Under the pieces are notes generated by a model. The model made no database searches. It was not told where the DNA came from and saw only the letters and a list, made by a program, of their open reading frames with translations. A stretch of DNA of 64,000 bases from Emticicia sp037153985 (GTDB taxonomy: Bacteria; Bacteroidota; Bacteroidia; Cytophagales; Spirosomataceae): positions 186,001-250,000 of the forward strand of contig NZ_JBBAYI010000005.1 in NCBI RefSeq assembly GCF_037153985.1, in the 5' to 3' direction. Within the stretch, counting starts at the first letter, position 1; every line of letters begins with the position of its first letter. A program made the translations under genes and the position numbers. Below are positions 20,549 through 29,842 of this stretch, piece after piece.

Positions 20549-20648
20549 CGCCATGCAAAGGTAGCCCCAGTGTTTCAGACCAAAAACGCTTGCCCCCGTT
20601 AGGCTAACCGCTGTTAGCGACTGTGTTTTTCAGCCGTGGTGTTACTGC

Positions 20649-21623
20649 TTATTTTCGGGCTGTGGCTTCTTGTATTTGTGCAGAGTAGCGTTCGCCAATA
20701 ATATTGATTGTTGCCAAAGCCGCATTTATTTTGCTTAATTCGTCTGTTGTCAGACTGATGTTGGCAGAGCCGATGTTTTCTTGCAAACGATGCAATTTTG
20801 ATGTACCCGGAATTGGAACAATAAATGGTTTCTGAGCCAACAACCAGCCCAATGCAATTTGCGCAGGCGTGGCATTTTTGGCTGTGGCGATGGAAACAAC
20901 CAAATCGACTAATGCTTGGTTGGCTTCTCGGTTTTCTTTACTAAAACGTGGGGAAAAATTTCTTATGTCGTCTTTGTCGAGTTCAACGTTTGCGTTGATT
21001 GTTCCTGTTAAAAAGCCCTTGCCTAGCGGACTGAACGGAACAAAGCCAATTCCTAATTCTTCTAATGTAGCAATAATGCCTGTTTCGGGTGCGCGGTAAA
21101 ACATCGAATACTCACTTTGCAAAGCCGTTACGGGCAAAACGGCATGCGCCTTTCTAATGATTTCGGCAGGTGCTTCCGACAAACCAAAGTGTTTTACTTT
21201 GCCTTGCCCGATTAAATCTTTTACGGTTCCTGCAACGTCTTCAATTGGCACGTTAGGGTCAAAACGATGTTGGTAAAACAAATCAATTACATCGGTTCGT
21301 AATCGTTTCAAAGATGCCTCGGCAGTGGCTTTTATGGTTTCGGGGCGGCTGTCTAGGCCCAATCTTACATTTCCGTCTTTGAAGCCGAATTTTGTTGCAA
21401 TAACAACTTGGTTCCGAAATGGTTCAAGTGCCTCGCCAACCAACAATTCGTTTTCGCCATAGCCTTGTGCGGTGTCGAAAAACGTAATTCCGAGTTCGAC
21501 GGCCGAACGAATCAGTTGTATGCTTTCTTGTTTGGTGGGTGCGTTTGGGAAACTCAAACCCATTGCCCCAAAACCTAGTGCAGACACTTCTAATGGGCTG
21601 TTTCCTAGTTTTCTTGATTTCAT
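20649..21623 (-). CDS. Aldo/keto reductase
   Basis: About 324 residues from the preferred start MKSRKLGNSPLEVSALGFGA at 21623; the longer frame to 21680 adds 19 residues with no homology. NADPH-dependent reductase of the AKR superfamily. The catalytic tetrad can be placed: Asp and Tyr in FFDTAQGYGENE, Lys in VIATKFGFKDG and His in DLFYQHRFDP. The C-terminal cofactor-binding motif IVPIPGTSKLHRLQENIGSA is intact. The closest family resemblance is to the yeast-YakC/AKR13-like group; substrate unknown. It lies 80 bp downstream of a Crp-like regulator gene on the same strand, and a perfect palindrome (21680-21695) sits between them, so it is probably that regulator's target. Confidence 0.9.
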   Translation of the reverse strand: MKSRKLGNSPLEVSALGFGAMGLSFPNAPTKQESIQLIRSAVELGITFFDTAQGYGENELLVGEALEPFRNQVVIATKFGFKDGNVRLGLDSRPETIKATAEASLKRLRTDVIDLFYQHRFDPNVPIEDVAGTVKDLIGQGKVKHFGLSEAPAEIIRKAHAVLPVTALQSEYSMFYRAPETGIIATLEELGIGFVPFSPLGKGFLTGTINANVELDKDDIRNFSPRFSKENREANQALVDLVVSIATAKNATPAQIALGWLLAQKPFIVPIPGTSKLHRLQENIGSANISLTTDELSKINAALATINIIGERYSAQIQEATARK

Positions 21624-21679
21624 TTTTCTTGATTTTAAAATTTGCTGCTGCAAAGGTTGTTCAATAAAAAATGAAACCA

Positions 21680-21695
21680 TTTGCCATTTGGCAAA
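21680..21695. promoter_or_regulatory. Palindromic operator copy 1, before the aldo/keto reductase
   Basis: TTTGCCATTTGGCAAA: two perfect 7-bp arms (TTTGCCA / TGGCAAA) around TT. It lies 57 bp upstream of the reductase start. Two near copies occur at 22266-22281 and 22307-22322, at the start of the regulator gene itself. Confidence 0.65.
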
Positions 21696-21703
21696 AAGAG
21701 ATT

Positions 21704-22273
21704 TTAGCGGATATTTTTTCTTATTCTGCTCAACGAAGATTGTGTAACTCCCAGATAAGAAGCAATGAACGACAATGGCACACGATTGACCAATGTCGGG
21801 AATTTTTCCATGAATTCAAGATAACGCGTAGTTGCATCCTGCGAAACTAATTCGCCTCGCCGTTCGATTTTTTCCCGATGATGTTTAGCCGTTATTTTTT
21901 GAATGATAGTGTCCCAGCCAATAATGGTTTCGGTAATTTCATTCCAATCATGTTTTGAAAAAACAAGCATTTTGCAGTCGGTAATTGCCGATAAATATTC
22001 GGAAGGCGTATAGATTTCGTCAATTGTGTTGCCCGATAAAATCAGGTGGTTTTCGTCAATAAAGTAGCGTGTAATTTCGTCGCCTTTGTTGTTGTAGTAA
22101 AAAACACGAATAACCCCCTCGGTTAGAAAACCAATTTGTTTCACTGTTTTTCCGGCTTCCCAATAGAATTCGTCTTTGCGAAGCACCAATTCCTTTGCTT
22201 TGCTTGTAATAAGGTCAATTTGTTGTTTGTTCAAATGACCAAATAGTAAAACGTAGTCAATAAATTTTTCCAT
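21704..22273 (-). CDS. Crp/Fnr-family transcriptional regulator
   Basis: About 189 residues from MEKFIDYVLLFGHLNKQQID at 22273; the longer frame to 22321 would read through an operator copy and adds no conserved residues. It has an N-terminal cyclic-nucleotide-binding-like beta barrel (about residues 10-115; YWEAGKTVKQIGFLTEGVIRVFY) and a short C-terminal helix-turn-helix (PLSFIASYLGVTQSSLSRIRK). Proteins of this Bacteroidota subfamily often bind no cAMP, and the effector is unknown. Two operator-like palindromes overlap and precede its start and a third lies before the downstream reductase, so autoregulation plus control of that gene is inferred. Confidence 0.88.
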   Translation of the reverse strand: MEKFIDYVLLFGHLNKQQIDLITSKAKELVLRKDEFYWEAGKTVKQIGFLTEGVIRVFYYNNKGDEITRYFIDENHLILSGNTIDEIYTPSEYLSAITDCKMLVFSKHDWNEITETIIGWDTIIQKITAKHHREKIERRGELVSQDATTRYLEFMEKFPTLVNRVPLSFIASYLGVTQSSLSRIRKNIR

Positions 22274-22281
22274 TTGGCAAA
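22266..22281. promoter_or_regulatory. Palindromic operator copy 2, over the regulator start codon
   Basis: TTTTCCATTTGGCAAA, one mismatch from the copy at 21680. It covers the ATG (22273-22271) of the Crp-like gene. Binding here would block initiation or elongation, which suggests negative autoregulation. Confidence 0.5.
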
Positions 22282-22306
22282 GGTAGAAATAGTTTGTTGT
22301 CGGGTA

Positions 22307-22322
22307 TTTGTCATTTGGCAAA
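22307..22322. promoter_or_regulatory. Palindromic operator copy 3, upstream of the regulator
   Basis: TTTGTCATTTGGCAAA, one mismatch from the copy at 21680, 34-49 bp upstream of the regulator start. Its spacing to copy 2 is 41 bp, close to four helical turns. Confidence 0.55.
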
Positions 22323-22525
22323 AAGTGCTTGTGCTAAAGGTTTGTGGTTTTTTTCTAAAAGCCAGCAAAGCTATTGAGGTTTCACTATTAAAAAGGTGCG
22401 TATGCTTTTCAGAAAAAGCAGCTATGATGGTTGGCACGATACCAACGTACACAGAATATGAACAGGAAAACAGGTTGCAACCGCTTGCCCTGCCGAGGGG
22501 GCAAACGGCTTTTGGTACGGCCATT

Positions 22526-22563
22526 AATAAACAATAAGGCTACTTCTAAACGCCTTTATTGTT
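22526..22563 (-). terminator. Candidate terminator of recQ
   Basis: On the minus strand AACAATAAAGGC pairs with GCCTTATTGTT across an 11-nt loop, with one bulge. The stem straddles the recQ stop codon and is followed by a weakly U-rich stretch. Confidence 0.5.
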
Positions 22564-24472
22564 CCCAAAGGTTTTGTTTAGGTTGTAAAATACCTAGCTC
22601 AGAATACCATATTTCGTCGTTTTCAATCATCTGTCTGATTACTTCGGTAACGTAATCTTTGTTACTGAAAAAGTGGTAGTCGACAACGTTTTTAATATTT
22701 GCGGGTAGAATTTCCAGAATTTTCTGGCGGTATTTGGCGTAAATCTCCAGTGGTACTTCACGTTTTTTATGTTTGAGGCAATTATCGCATATTCCGCAGG
22801 TGGCTTCGGTCAGTTCGTCGAAATACTGTTGCAGGAACTGCATCCGGCAGCGGCGTTCTTCCAGTGTGTAGTCGTTTACGTAGCTGGCTTTTTCGAGGTC
22901 ACGGGTTTTGCGTCTGTGCATTTCGGCCCTGTTAATGGGCAAGTGGTCTACGTCCTGCCGAGGGGTCAGGAAAGTAAGCTGCGGTTTATTTTTCTGTTTC
23001 TGATAGGTGGCAATGCCTATTTGATGCAGGTATTCGAGCATTTTTTCGACCTCGGTAGTGCTGGCAAAGAAATTCTTTGCGAGGGTGCTTTCCGAAATAA
23101 TAGTGAAGTCGGTAAAAAGCACGCCGCCGTAGGTGCGTAAGAGCAACTTCGTGAATTTGTCGTAAGTGGGGTTTTTAATCTGGAAATTGTAAAGCTCATG
23201 GTTATCGACACGCAAACACAATTTGGAAGGGCTAAAGTAAGAGTCGCTTAGCTGGATAAGCCCTTCTTCTTCGAGTTTTTTCAGGGCGTTGTGGGTGTCG
23301 TTAGCCATTAGCCCGAAGGTTCCGATAAAATCCTGAAAATCGAAGTCATAGCTTTCAAAGTTTTCGCCACCTACGGCCAGTTTATAATAGTTAGCCAAAG
23401 CCTGATAGATTCTTTTCAGGTTTTCGACAGGCGGGTATTTATATTCTATTTGCCTGATGAGGTCTTCGGGGTCGGTCTTGAAATACAACAGAATGGCGTA
23501 GGCTTTCAGGCCGTCGCGTCCGGCGCGGCCCGCTTCCTGATAATAGGCTTCGAGGGTTTCGGGCAGGTCGAGGTGAATAACCGTGCGCACATCGGGTTTA
23601 TCAATGCCCATACCGAAGGCGTTTGTGGCTACAATAACCCTGTTCTGGTTTTTTATCCATGCTTCCTGCTTCTTGAATCGTTCCTGCATAGATAAGCCTG
23701 CGTGGTAGAAATCGGCCCTGATTTTGTTTTCATTCAGCCAGTCGGCCACTTCTTTGGTGCGTTTGCGGGTGCGTACATACACAATTGACGACCCCGACAC
23801 TTTTTGCAGGATATCGAACAGTTTGCGCTCTTTGCTGTCTTCGCAAAAGGCCGAATAAGAGATATTAGGGCGGGCAAAACTCTGCTGGAAAATCTGGGGT
23901 TTGCGTAAGTCGAGTTTTTGCTGAATATCAGCCTTTACGTCTTTGGTGGCGGTGGCTGTGAGGGCAATTACAGGCGCATGGGGGGCAAATTTCCGAAAGT
24001 CAGGAATCTTGAGGTAGGGCGGGCGGAAATCGTAGCCCCATTGTGATACACAGTGGGCTTCGTCGACCACCAGTAAGGCCACTTTCATGCGTTTGGTGCG
24101 CTCCTGCATGATTTCGGTCAGGAGGCGTTCGGGCGACACATACAAAAACTTGTAGTCGCCGTACACGAAGTTATCGAGGGTATAATCAATTTCGGTGCGG
24201 TGCATACCCGAATAAATAGCCGCCGCCCTGATTCCGCGGCGTTTGAGTTGCTCCACTTGGTCTTTCATGAGTGCCACCAGCGGCGTAATAACAATGCACA
24301 CGCCTTCCATGATAAGGGCCGGAACCTGAAAGCAAACCGATTTGCCACCGCCGGTTGGCATAATGGCGAGGGTGTCGTTTCCGGCCAGAACCGAGCCGAT
24401 GATTTCTTCCTGCAAAGGCCGGAACGAATCATATTGCCAATATTTATATAATATTTCTTTAGGTGCTTGCAT
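22556..24472 (-). CDS. recQ: ATP-dependent DNA helicase RecQ
   Basis: 638 residues, a 3'-5' superfamily 2 helicase acting in recombination and fork repair. The Walker A motif MPTGGGKS is at residues 39-46 and the DEAH box (LLVVDEAHCVSQWGYDFRPPY, which runs into the RecQ aromatic-rich loop) at 136-139. Motif VI is QEAGRAGRDG. The RQC zinc site is visible near residues 545-570 as C..MQFLQQYFDE..CGICDNC. No HRDC domain is recognisable after the winged helix; the C-terminus ends in a short linker. It is monocistronic, with a perfect -7 box 30 bp upstream. Confidence 0.95.
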   Translation of the reverse strand: MQAPKEILYKYWQYDSFRPLQEEIIGSVLAGNDTLAIMPTGGGKSVCFQVPALIMEGVCIVITPLVALMKDQVEQLKRRGIRAAAIYSGMHRTEIDYTLDNFVYGDYKFLYVSPERLLTEIMQERTKRMKVALLVVDEAHCVSQWGYDFRPPYLKIPDFRKFAPHAPVIALTATATKDVKADIQQKLDLRKPQIFQQSFARPNISYSAFCEDSKERKLFDILQKVSGSSIVYVRTRKRTKEVADWLNENKIRADFYHAGLSMQERFKKQEAWIKNQNRVIVATNAFGMGIDKPDVRTVIHLDLPETLEAYYQEAGRAGRDGLKAYAILLYFKTDPEDLIRQIEYKYPPVENLKRIYQALANYYKLAVGGENFESYDFDFQDFIGTFGLMANDTHNALKKLEEEGLIQLSDSYFSPSKLCLRVDNHELYNFQIKNPTYDKFTKLLLRTYGGVLFTDFTIISESTLAKNFFASTTEVEKMLEYLHQIGIATYQKQKNKPQLTFLTPRQDVDHLPINRAEMHRRKTRDLEKASYVNDYTLEERRCRMQFLQQYFDELTEATCGICDNCLKHKKREVPLEIYAKYRQKILEILPANIKNVVDYHFFSNKDYVTEVIRQMIENDEIWYSELGILQPKQNLWEQ

Positions 24473-24501
24473 CGTTCAAATCACAGTTTCCGTCTATGAT
24501 G

Positions 24502-24509
24502 CAAAGATA
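24502..24509 (-). promoter_or_regulatory. Candidate recQ promoter (-7 box)
   Basis: TATCTTTG on the minus strand matches the Bacteroidota TAnnTTTG -7 box perfectly, 30 bp upstream of the recQ ATG. No good TTTG -33 box is seen at 19-21 bp. Confidence 0.4.
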
Positions 24510-24701
24510 AGCAGTTCGGCGGGTTAATCCGACACTTTCGTGTGCAGGAAAACCAACCTTAAAAGTAAATGCCGGAGGCTTCCTGAAAAAGCCGTGCTTA
24601 GGTGCATTGTTCCAATATTAGTTCAACAAAAACGTTATTATGTGCGGTAGAATTTCTACCTTGTAACAAATTTGTTTGCAACTTTAGCCAATTGATTTAC
24701 G

Positions 24702-24709
24702 TATCTTTG
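24702..24709 (+). promoter_or_regulatory. Candidate promoter of the T9SS metalloprotease gene
   Basis: TATCTTTG, a perfect TAnnTTTG -7 box, 42 bp upstream of the ATG at 24751. A TTTG (24675-24678) lies 23 bp further upstream, slightly beyond the usual spacing. Confidence 0.45.
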
Positions 24710-24750
24710 TTAAGACCCCCCTGGTGTTCAGGAAATTGACTTTTATAATT

Positions 24751-27444
24751 ATGAAAAAAATCTACATTTCTGGCTTGCTAATTTGCTTAGTGGTGTCAGT
24801 ATTTGCTCAGAAAACAACCAAACTGCGCCCGCAGGACCTAGCCAAAAGCAACCCCGATAAAATTGAGTTTATGAAGGGGATAAAGATTATTTGCCCGGGC
24901 AATGTTGTTGATGCAAATACCTATGTGCCTTTTGCCAAAGAAGTAGAACAAGCCATTAAAAACAAAGCCAACCTTCGTGCTACGGCTAAATCGACATTTC
25001 TGGTAACTTATACGGGGTTTTCGCCGCAGGCGCAGCAAGCGTTTCAGTTGGCGGTCGACATCTGGTCGAACATCATCAGTTCGCCTGTGCCTATCCGCAT
25101 TAATGCTGTGTGGCACCCTATTGATAGCGGTAATCAGCAAGGTACTATTCTGGGGCAGGCGAGTCCGGCAACATTTTCGAGGAATTTCCCCGGTCAGCAA
25201 AAAGCCGGAACGTGGTATCCGATTGCGCTGGCCGAAAAAATATCAGGTCAGGAGCTTAATTCCATTAATGAGTCTGACATCGACGCCGAGTTTAACAGTT
25301 CGGCCAACTGGTATCTGGGTACGGGTGTACCTAGCTCAAGCCAGTACGATTTTACGTCAGTAGTCTTGCACGAGCTATGCCACGGCTTAGGGTTTACGTC
25401 GTCGTTACGGTCAACGTCAACCACCACCACGGCTTCGTGGGGGTACGAAACCGGCTCACCGTTTATATTCGACCATTTCGTTCAGAACGGTACAGGCCAG
25501 CAACTGATTGACACTAAAAATTTTGCCAATCCGTCGTCGGCTTTGCGCCAGCAACTGGTAGGCAACAGCCTTTATTTTGCTAGCCCCATAGCGGCAGCCA
25601 ATGGCACCGAAAAACCACGTTTGTATGCACCGCTTACGTATCAGGCGGGGTCGAGCACCTCTCACCTGAACGACCCAAGCTACCCTTCGGGCAACGAAAA
25701 CTCATTAATGACCTCGACCGCCAGCCAGCGTGAGGTTATCCGTGACCCAGGCCCACTGGTACGAAACATATTTGCTGATATGGGCTGGTGGGGTACGTCG
25801 TTGTTACATACGCGTATCAAGAATATCGAAGCCGTCGTTAGCAGCGTAACGGTTACGGCTACTATCAAGAGTGATACGTCGATAACAGCGGGTAGTGCCA
25901 AAGTGTATTATACCGAAGACGACACCCTGATGGCCAACGCCAAAGCCATTGATTTGAAAAGAGTAGGCACAACCGACCAATACACGGCCGTGATTCCGGT
26001 ATCGAGAGCCGGCGCGGTTATCAGGTATTATCTGGTAACGGAAGATGGCTACAAACGCCGCTACACCTCTCCGGCCGAAGCCCCTACGCGTGGCTATTAT
26101 GGTTTCAGGGTTGGGGTTGAAGATAAATCGAAACCGTTTATTTCGTCTATTCCGTTAAATTTTATTTCGGGTAAAACCGTGCCTGATATTATTGCTAACG
26201 TTGACGACGACTACCAACATGGCATCGATACGGTGTATGTAGAGTATCTGGTAAACGGGCAAGCGCAGGCATCTGTGGGCCTGAAAAAATATAACCCTGC
26301 TACCGACGACCCTCAGTATTCGCAGGGGCAGCAGGATGCGTACGCGTATCTGGCCAAAGAGGTATTTAAAAACCTGAAAGTAGGCGACCGCGTGCTGTAT
26401 AGGGTAGTGGCCGTTGATAAATCGAAAAATAAGAATGTGGGCATTTTACCTGCCTACATGAATACCCCCGGAGTAAATGTTGAGCCAACGCCTGATTACT
26501 TTGAATTTGTGGTAACCGAACTGAAATCGCAAACACCGGTGCAGACTTACTCGAACGACTTTAACTCACCTACCGATGATTTTGCTACCATAGGCGGGTG
26601 GGGTGTGGCACAACCCAATGGCTTTAGTAACGGAGCTTTGCACTCGGCGCACCCTTATAAAAACGGAGGCGACGAAAATCTGGAAGCAAACACGATAGCC
26701 ATGTTGCTCAGACCTATCGAACTGAAAGCACAGAAAGACTCGGCTACGATTATTTTTGACGAAGTAGTGCTGGTAGAACCGGGCGAAAACGGAATTGCCT
26801 TTGGCGACTTGGGTTTCTACGACTACGTGGTGGTGGAAGGCTCTTACGACGGTGGTATTTCGTGGGTGCCGTTTGAAGATGGCTACGATGCTTCGGCTAA
26901 TTCGGATTGGCTACGTACCTTTAATAGTAGCTCGGCTACGGGTACTGTGGTGGCTTCGGACGGAACTATCATTAACAGCAAGGACTCGAAGGCACTGGGT
27001 AGCTCGGCGTTGTATCGGAGCAGAACCGTAAAAATGCTTAACAGCGGCGATTTCGTGGCCGGAGATGTGGTGCTGATTCGGTTCAGGCTGTATTCCGACG
27101 AACTGGCGTATGGTTGGGGTTGGGCTATCGACAACCTGAAAATTCAGCTTCCGGGGCCGCCGCCTGTGTTGGCTGTTGAGCCTACGCTCGATAAAACCCT
27201 TACGTTGGCACCAAACCCTGCCCCTGACGAAATCCAGATTATAACCGATTTGGCCAAGCCGGGTCGGGTAAGAATGGAAGTGATTAGTGCCAGTGGTAAA
27301 AAAATAATGGAAAGAGACTACCTAACGGATATTCCGACGTTTTATCAGAAGATAGACGTAAGCACCCTAAGCGCAGGTACGTATCTGGTGCGTTTGCATA
27401 CCGAAAACGGCACCGTTGTTAAACGATTTGTAGTAAGCAGGTAA
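24751..27444 (+). CDS. Secreted metzincin-type metalloprotease with T9SS sorting domain
   Basis: 897 residues from MKKIYISGLLICLVVSVFAQ, a clear signal peptide; the frame is open from 24724 (GTG) but the ATG is preferred. The zinc site HELCHGLGF is at residues 207-215, a HExxHxxGF pattern with a Met (LMTSTASQ) further on, as in metzincins. The middle part (about 360-560) looks like beta-sandwich domains with disordered spacers. A jelly-roll-like region follows, around residues 600-800. The last 80 residues form a T9SS C-terminal sorting domain (LAPNPAPDEIQI ... LSAGTYLVRLHTENGTVVKRFVVSR). It should cross the outer membrane through T9SS. Substrate unknown. Confidence 0.85.
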   Translation: MKKIYISGLLICLVVSVFAQKTTKLRPQDLAKSNPDKIEFMKGIKIICPGNVVDANTYVPFAKEVEQAIKNKANLRATAKSTFLVTYTGFSPQAQQAFQLAVDIWSNIISSPVPIRINAVWHPIDSGNQQGTILGQASPATFSRNFPGQQKAGTWYPIALAEKISGQELNSINESDIDAEFNSSANWYLGTGVPSSSQYDFTSVVLHELCHGLGFTSSLRSTSTTTTASWGYETGSPFIFDHFVQNGTGQQLIDTKNFANPSSALRQQLVGNSLYFASPIAAANGTEKPRLYAPLTYQAGSSTSHLNDPSYPSGNENSLMTSTASQREVIRDPGPLVRNIFADMGWWGTSLLHTRIKNIEAVVSSVTVTATIKSDTSITAGSAKVYYTEDDTLMANAKAIDLKRVGTTDQYTAVIPVSRAGAVIRYYLVTEDGYKRRYTSPAEAPTRGYYGFRVGVEDKSKPFISSIPLNFISGKTVPDIIANVDDDYQHGIDTVYVEYLVNGQAQASVGLKKYNPATDDPQYSQGQQDAYAYLAKEVFKNLKVGDRVLYRVVAVDKSKNKNVGILPAYMNTPGVNVEPTPDYFEFVVTELKSQTPVQTYSNDFNSPTDDFATIGGWGVAQPNGFSNGALHSAHPYKNGGDENLEANTIAMLLRPIELKAQKDSATIIFDEVVLVEPGENGIAFGDLGFYDYVVVEGSYDGGISWVPFEDGYDASANSDWLRTFNSSSATGTVVASDGTIINSKDSKALGSSALYRSRTVKMLNSGDFVAGDVVLIRFRLYSDELAYGWGWAIDNLKIQLPGPPPVLAVEPTLDKTLTLAPNPAPDEIQIITDLAKPGRVRMEVISASGKKIMERDYLTDIPTFYQKIDVSTLSAGTYLVRLHTENGTVVKRFVVSR

Positions 27445-27469
27445 TACTGCCAAACATAGTATATTGTGT

Positions 27470-27507
27470 AAGGCTGCCCGAAGTGCTTCGGGTAGCCTTA
27501 TTTTTTT
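27470..27507 (+). terminator. Terminator after the metalloprotease gene
   Basis: AAGGCTGCCCGAAG pairs with CTTCGGGTAGCCTT, a 14-bp stem with a two-base loop and one wobble, followed by A and then seven T residues. Confidence 0.85.
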
Positions 27508-27571
27508 GGGCTGGCTTGATTTTTCTTTAGTAATGAAAGAAGTCAGGAAGTTTGAATACAAAATTGGCAGA

Positions 27572-28066
27572 TTAATCCTGATTTTTCTTTAATAAAAAGG
27601 CCAGTTGCCCCCGATGGTAACTTAAATGATTGGTACGGCTCAAAAGCACATTCAGGCGGTTACGTTGTGGCTCATGCGCGAAATTCTCTTCCGAAATACT
27701 GCCGTGGCGTGTAAACCACTCGTCGGCAGGTAGGGCGTTATAATGCGCCAGCAATTTATTGTTTACTTCGTTCCATTGGCTTTTTAGTTGCTCAGCGGGT
27801 GGCAGCGTCTCTGTTGTTTTATCGGCAGCTTCAATAAAAACAGGGCGTAGCTCAGGATACAACGCTTCTTCAAAACGCAAGAGCGGCAACATGGCATCGT
27901 GTACGGCTACCAGATGCCCCAGCAGGTAAATGCCTCTGTTTCTGTTGGGGGCTACTTCTTGCAGCAGGTCATCGGTCGAAAGTTTGTCGAGTACGCTATT
28001 AAAAGCGTTTACTTGTTGTTGCCAGTTGTTAATAGCTACATTTACAGACATCTCAAGGTTGTTCAT
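27572..28066 (-). CDS. DinB-family protein
   Basis: 164 residues, a four-helix DinB_2/YfiT-like fold. The putative metal-binding histidines sit in the expected helices: LLGHLVAVHD near residue 50 and RTNHLSYHRGQLAFLL near the C-terminus. Members are often metal-dependent thiol transferases or of unknown function, and no substrate can be assigned. It is monocistronic, convergent with the metalloprotease gene. Confidence 0.75.
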   Translation of the reverse strand: MNNLEMSVNVAINNWQQQVNAFNSVLDKLSTDDLLQEVAPNRNRGIYLLGHLVAVHDAMLPLLRFEEALYPELRPVFIEAADKTTETLPPAEQLKSQWNEVNNKLLAHYNALPADEWFTRHGSISEENFAHEPQRNRLNVLLSRTNHLSYHRGQLAFLLKKNQD

Positions 28067-28414
28067 CAGTTTATTTGTTAAGATTATTACCAGTATTGTA
28101 TTTAATAGTTATGCTCAGGTGTGCTAACAGGTGAAGTGTGGCGGCAGGGCTTGCCCAATAGCTGTGCCGATAACACAGTGTCAGAGGCAAAACGGAACAA
28201 ACCACTAAATAGTTTCTTTGCCGAAGTTACGGGCGCGGCAAGCGTAACCCCGCAGCATAAGCGGTTGTGTTTTTGAAATGCCCCTTACAATAAACCCGGA
28301 AACGGGTTATTATGCGAGTTAGGCCGCATAAAATGGGCAGAATAATAGATTTCTTGCCTAGAAAGGTTGCAAGTTTTAAGAATGTTGGAGTAAATTCACG
28401 AAAAAAATAACTTT
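28067..28414. other. Intergenic region
   Basis: 348 bases between divergent genes. It holds one small hairpin with a GAAA-type loop (AACCCGGAAACGGGTT-like, about 28289-28311). No promoter of good quality, RNA gene or convincing small ORF was seen. Confidence 0.4.
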
Positions 28415-29719
28415 ATGCAGAAGATTGTTGTACTAGCCCTTTTGGCTTTCGTTGGAATTTCATGCCATACTCAGCGTTCGTTATCAACTAAAAAGCCGTA
28501 TGCTACCCTGATTGACACCTCGGCGGTATTTGCCCATAACTTTACGGGCATGGCCATTTATGATGTGGCGCAAAAAAAGACTCTTTTTGAAAGAAATGCC
28601 GACCGGTACTTTACCCCTGCCTCGAACACCAAACTATTTACTTTTTATGCCTGCCTGAAAACGCTGGGCGATTCGATTCCGGCTTTGCGCTATACTATTA
28701 AAAATGATACCCTGACCTTCTGGGGAACGGGCGACCCTACTTTTTTTCATCCTGATTTAAAAAATACCAGAACTTTCGACTTCCTGAAAAGCCATAAAGC
28801 CAGTAAATACTTTTATTTTTCGGATGGCAATTTCGGTAATCAGCCTATGGGCGACGGCTGGGCTTGGGACGACTACAACGATTATTACTCGGCCGAGATG
28901 GCAGCCCTGCCCATGTATGGCAATGTGGTGCGCGTAAAAGTGGCGCAAGGTAATTTAATTACACAGCCTGTTATTTTTGAAAACAGTTTCTATAAAAAAG
29001 ACGAAGGCAGCAACGTTGTGCGGATTCCGGCCGATAACGTGTTTTTATTACCTAAAGCCCTGCTGCAAAAAAACAGCTACCAACAGGATGTTCCGTTCAA
29101 GACCTCGACGGGCCTAACCCAGCAATTACTGATTGATACCCTCCGTAAAAACGTAAGCCTGCTGCACGTGCCTGTGGCAAAAGAGGCAAAAACCCTTTAC
29201 AGTATGCCCTCGGAAGATGTGTACCGCCTCATGATGCAGGAAAGCGATAATATGCTGGCCGAACACCTGCTGCTGCTTTGTGGGGCTACCCTGAAAGACT
29301 CGCTTAGCTCGGCTTTTACCATTAAAACCATTACAGAAAAATATTTGCAGGATTTACCCGACAAACCCAAGTGGGTTGATGGCTCGGGGTTGTCGCGGTA
29401 TAACCTCTTTACGCCGCGCTCAATTGTGAAGCTGCTCGAAAAAATAAGTGCCGAATTGCCCGCCCAGAAACTGTATTCGGTTTTGCCAGTAGGGGGGCAG
29501 TCAGGAACCTTGAAGAATGGCTATAAAAACACCGAAAAGCCGTTTATTTTTGCCAAAACAGGCTCGTTGGGTGGGGTGTATAACCTGAGCGGGTATCTGG
29601 TTACCAAAAAAGGCAAAACCCTGATTGTGAGTTTCATGAACAATAACTTTAACCAATCAACCACCAGTATTCGTAAGGAAGTAGAGAAAATCCTGACGTG
29701 GATTTACGAAAACCAGTAG
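28415..29719 (+). CDS. dacB: D-alanyl-D-alanine carboxypeptidase/endopeptidase (PBP4 type)
   Basis: 434 residues. The lipobox (ALLAFVGISC, Cys17) marks it as a lipoprotein. A penicillin-binding protein of the S13 (PBP4) family, which trims or opens peptide cross-links in peptidoglycan. The active-site Ser and Lys are in SNTK, residues 70-73. The second motif is SDN (MQESDNMLAEHLL) near residue 283, and the third is KTG (FAKTGSLGGVYNLSGYL) near residue 382. The inserted domain typical of PBP4 lies between the first two motifs. It is followed after 120 bp by a small lipoprotein gene on the same strand. Confidence 0.9.
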   Translation: MQKIVVLALLAFVGISCHTQRSLSTKKPYATLIDTSAVFAHNFTGMAIYDVAQKKTLFERNADRYFTPASNTKLFTFYACLKTLGDSIPALRYTIKNDTLTFWGTGDPTFFHPDLKNTRTFDFLKSHKASKYFYFSDGNFGNQPMGDGWAWDDYNDYYSAEMAALPMYGNVVRVKVAQGNLITQPVIFENSFYKKDEGSNVVRIPADNVFLLPKALLQKNSYQQDVPFKTSTGLTQQLLIDTLRKNVSLLHVPVAKEAKTLYSMPSEDVYRLMMQESDNMLAEHLLLLCGATLKDSLSSAFTIKTITEKYLQDLPDKPKWVDGSGLSRYNLFTPRSIVKLLEKISAELPAQKLYSVLPVGGQSGTLKNGYKNTEKPFIFAKTGSLGGVYNLSGYLVTKKGKTLIVSFMNNNFNQSTTSIRKEVEKILTWIYENQ

Positions 29720-29842
29720 GTGTTTGGGCCGTATCCAGAATTTTCGTTGACGGATTGTTGTCTTTTCAGACCGATTGTTTGTTAATTTGTAAAAGTAGTA
29801 GCCAAAGGCTGCTTGTTTAATCGAAATAAAGCCCCTGAAATA

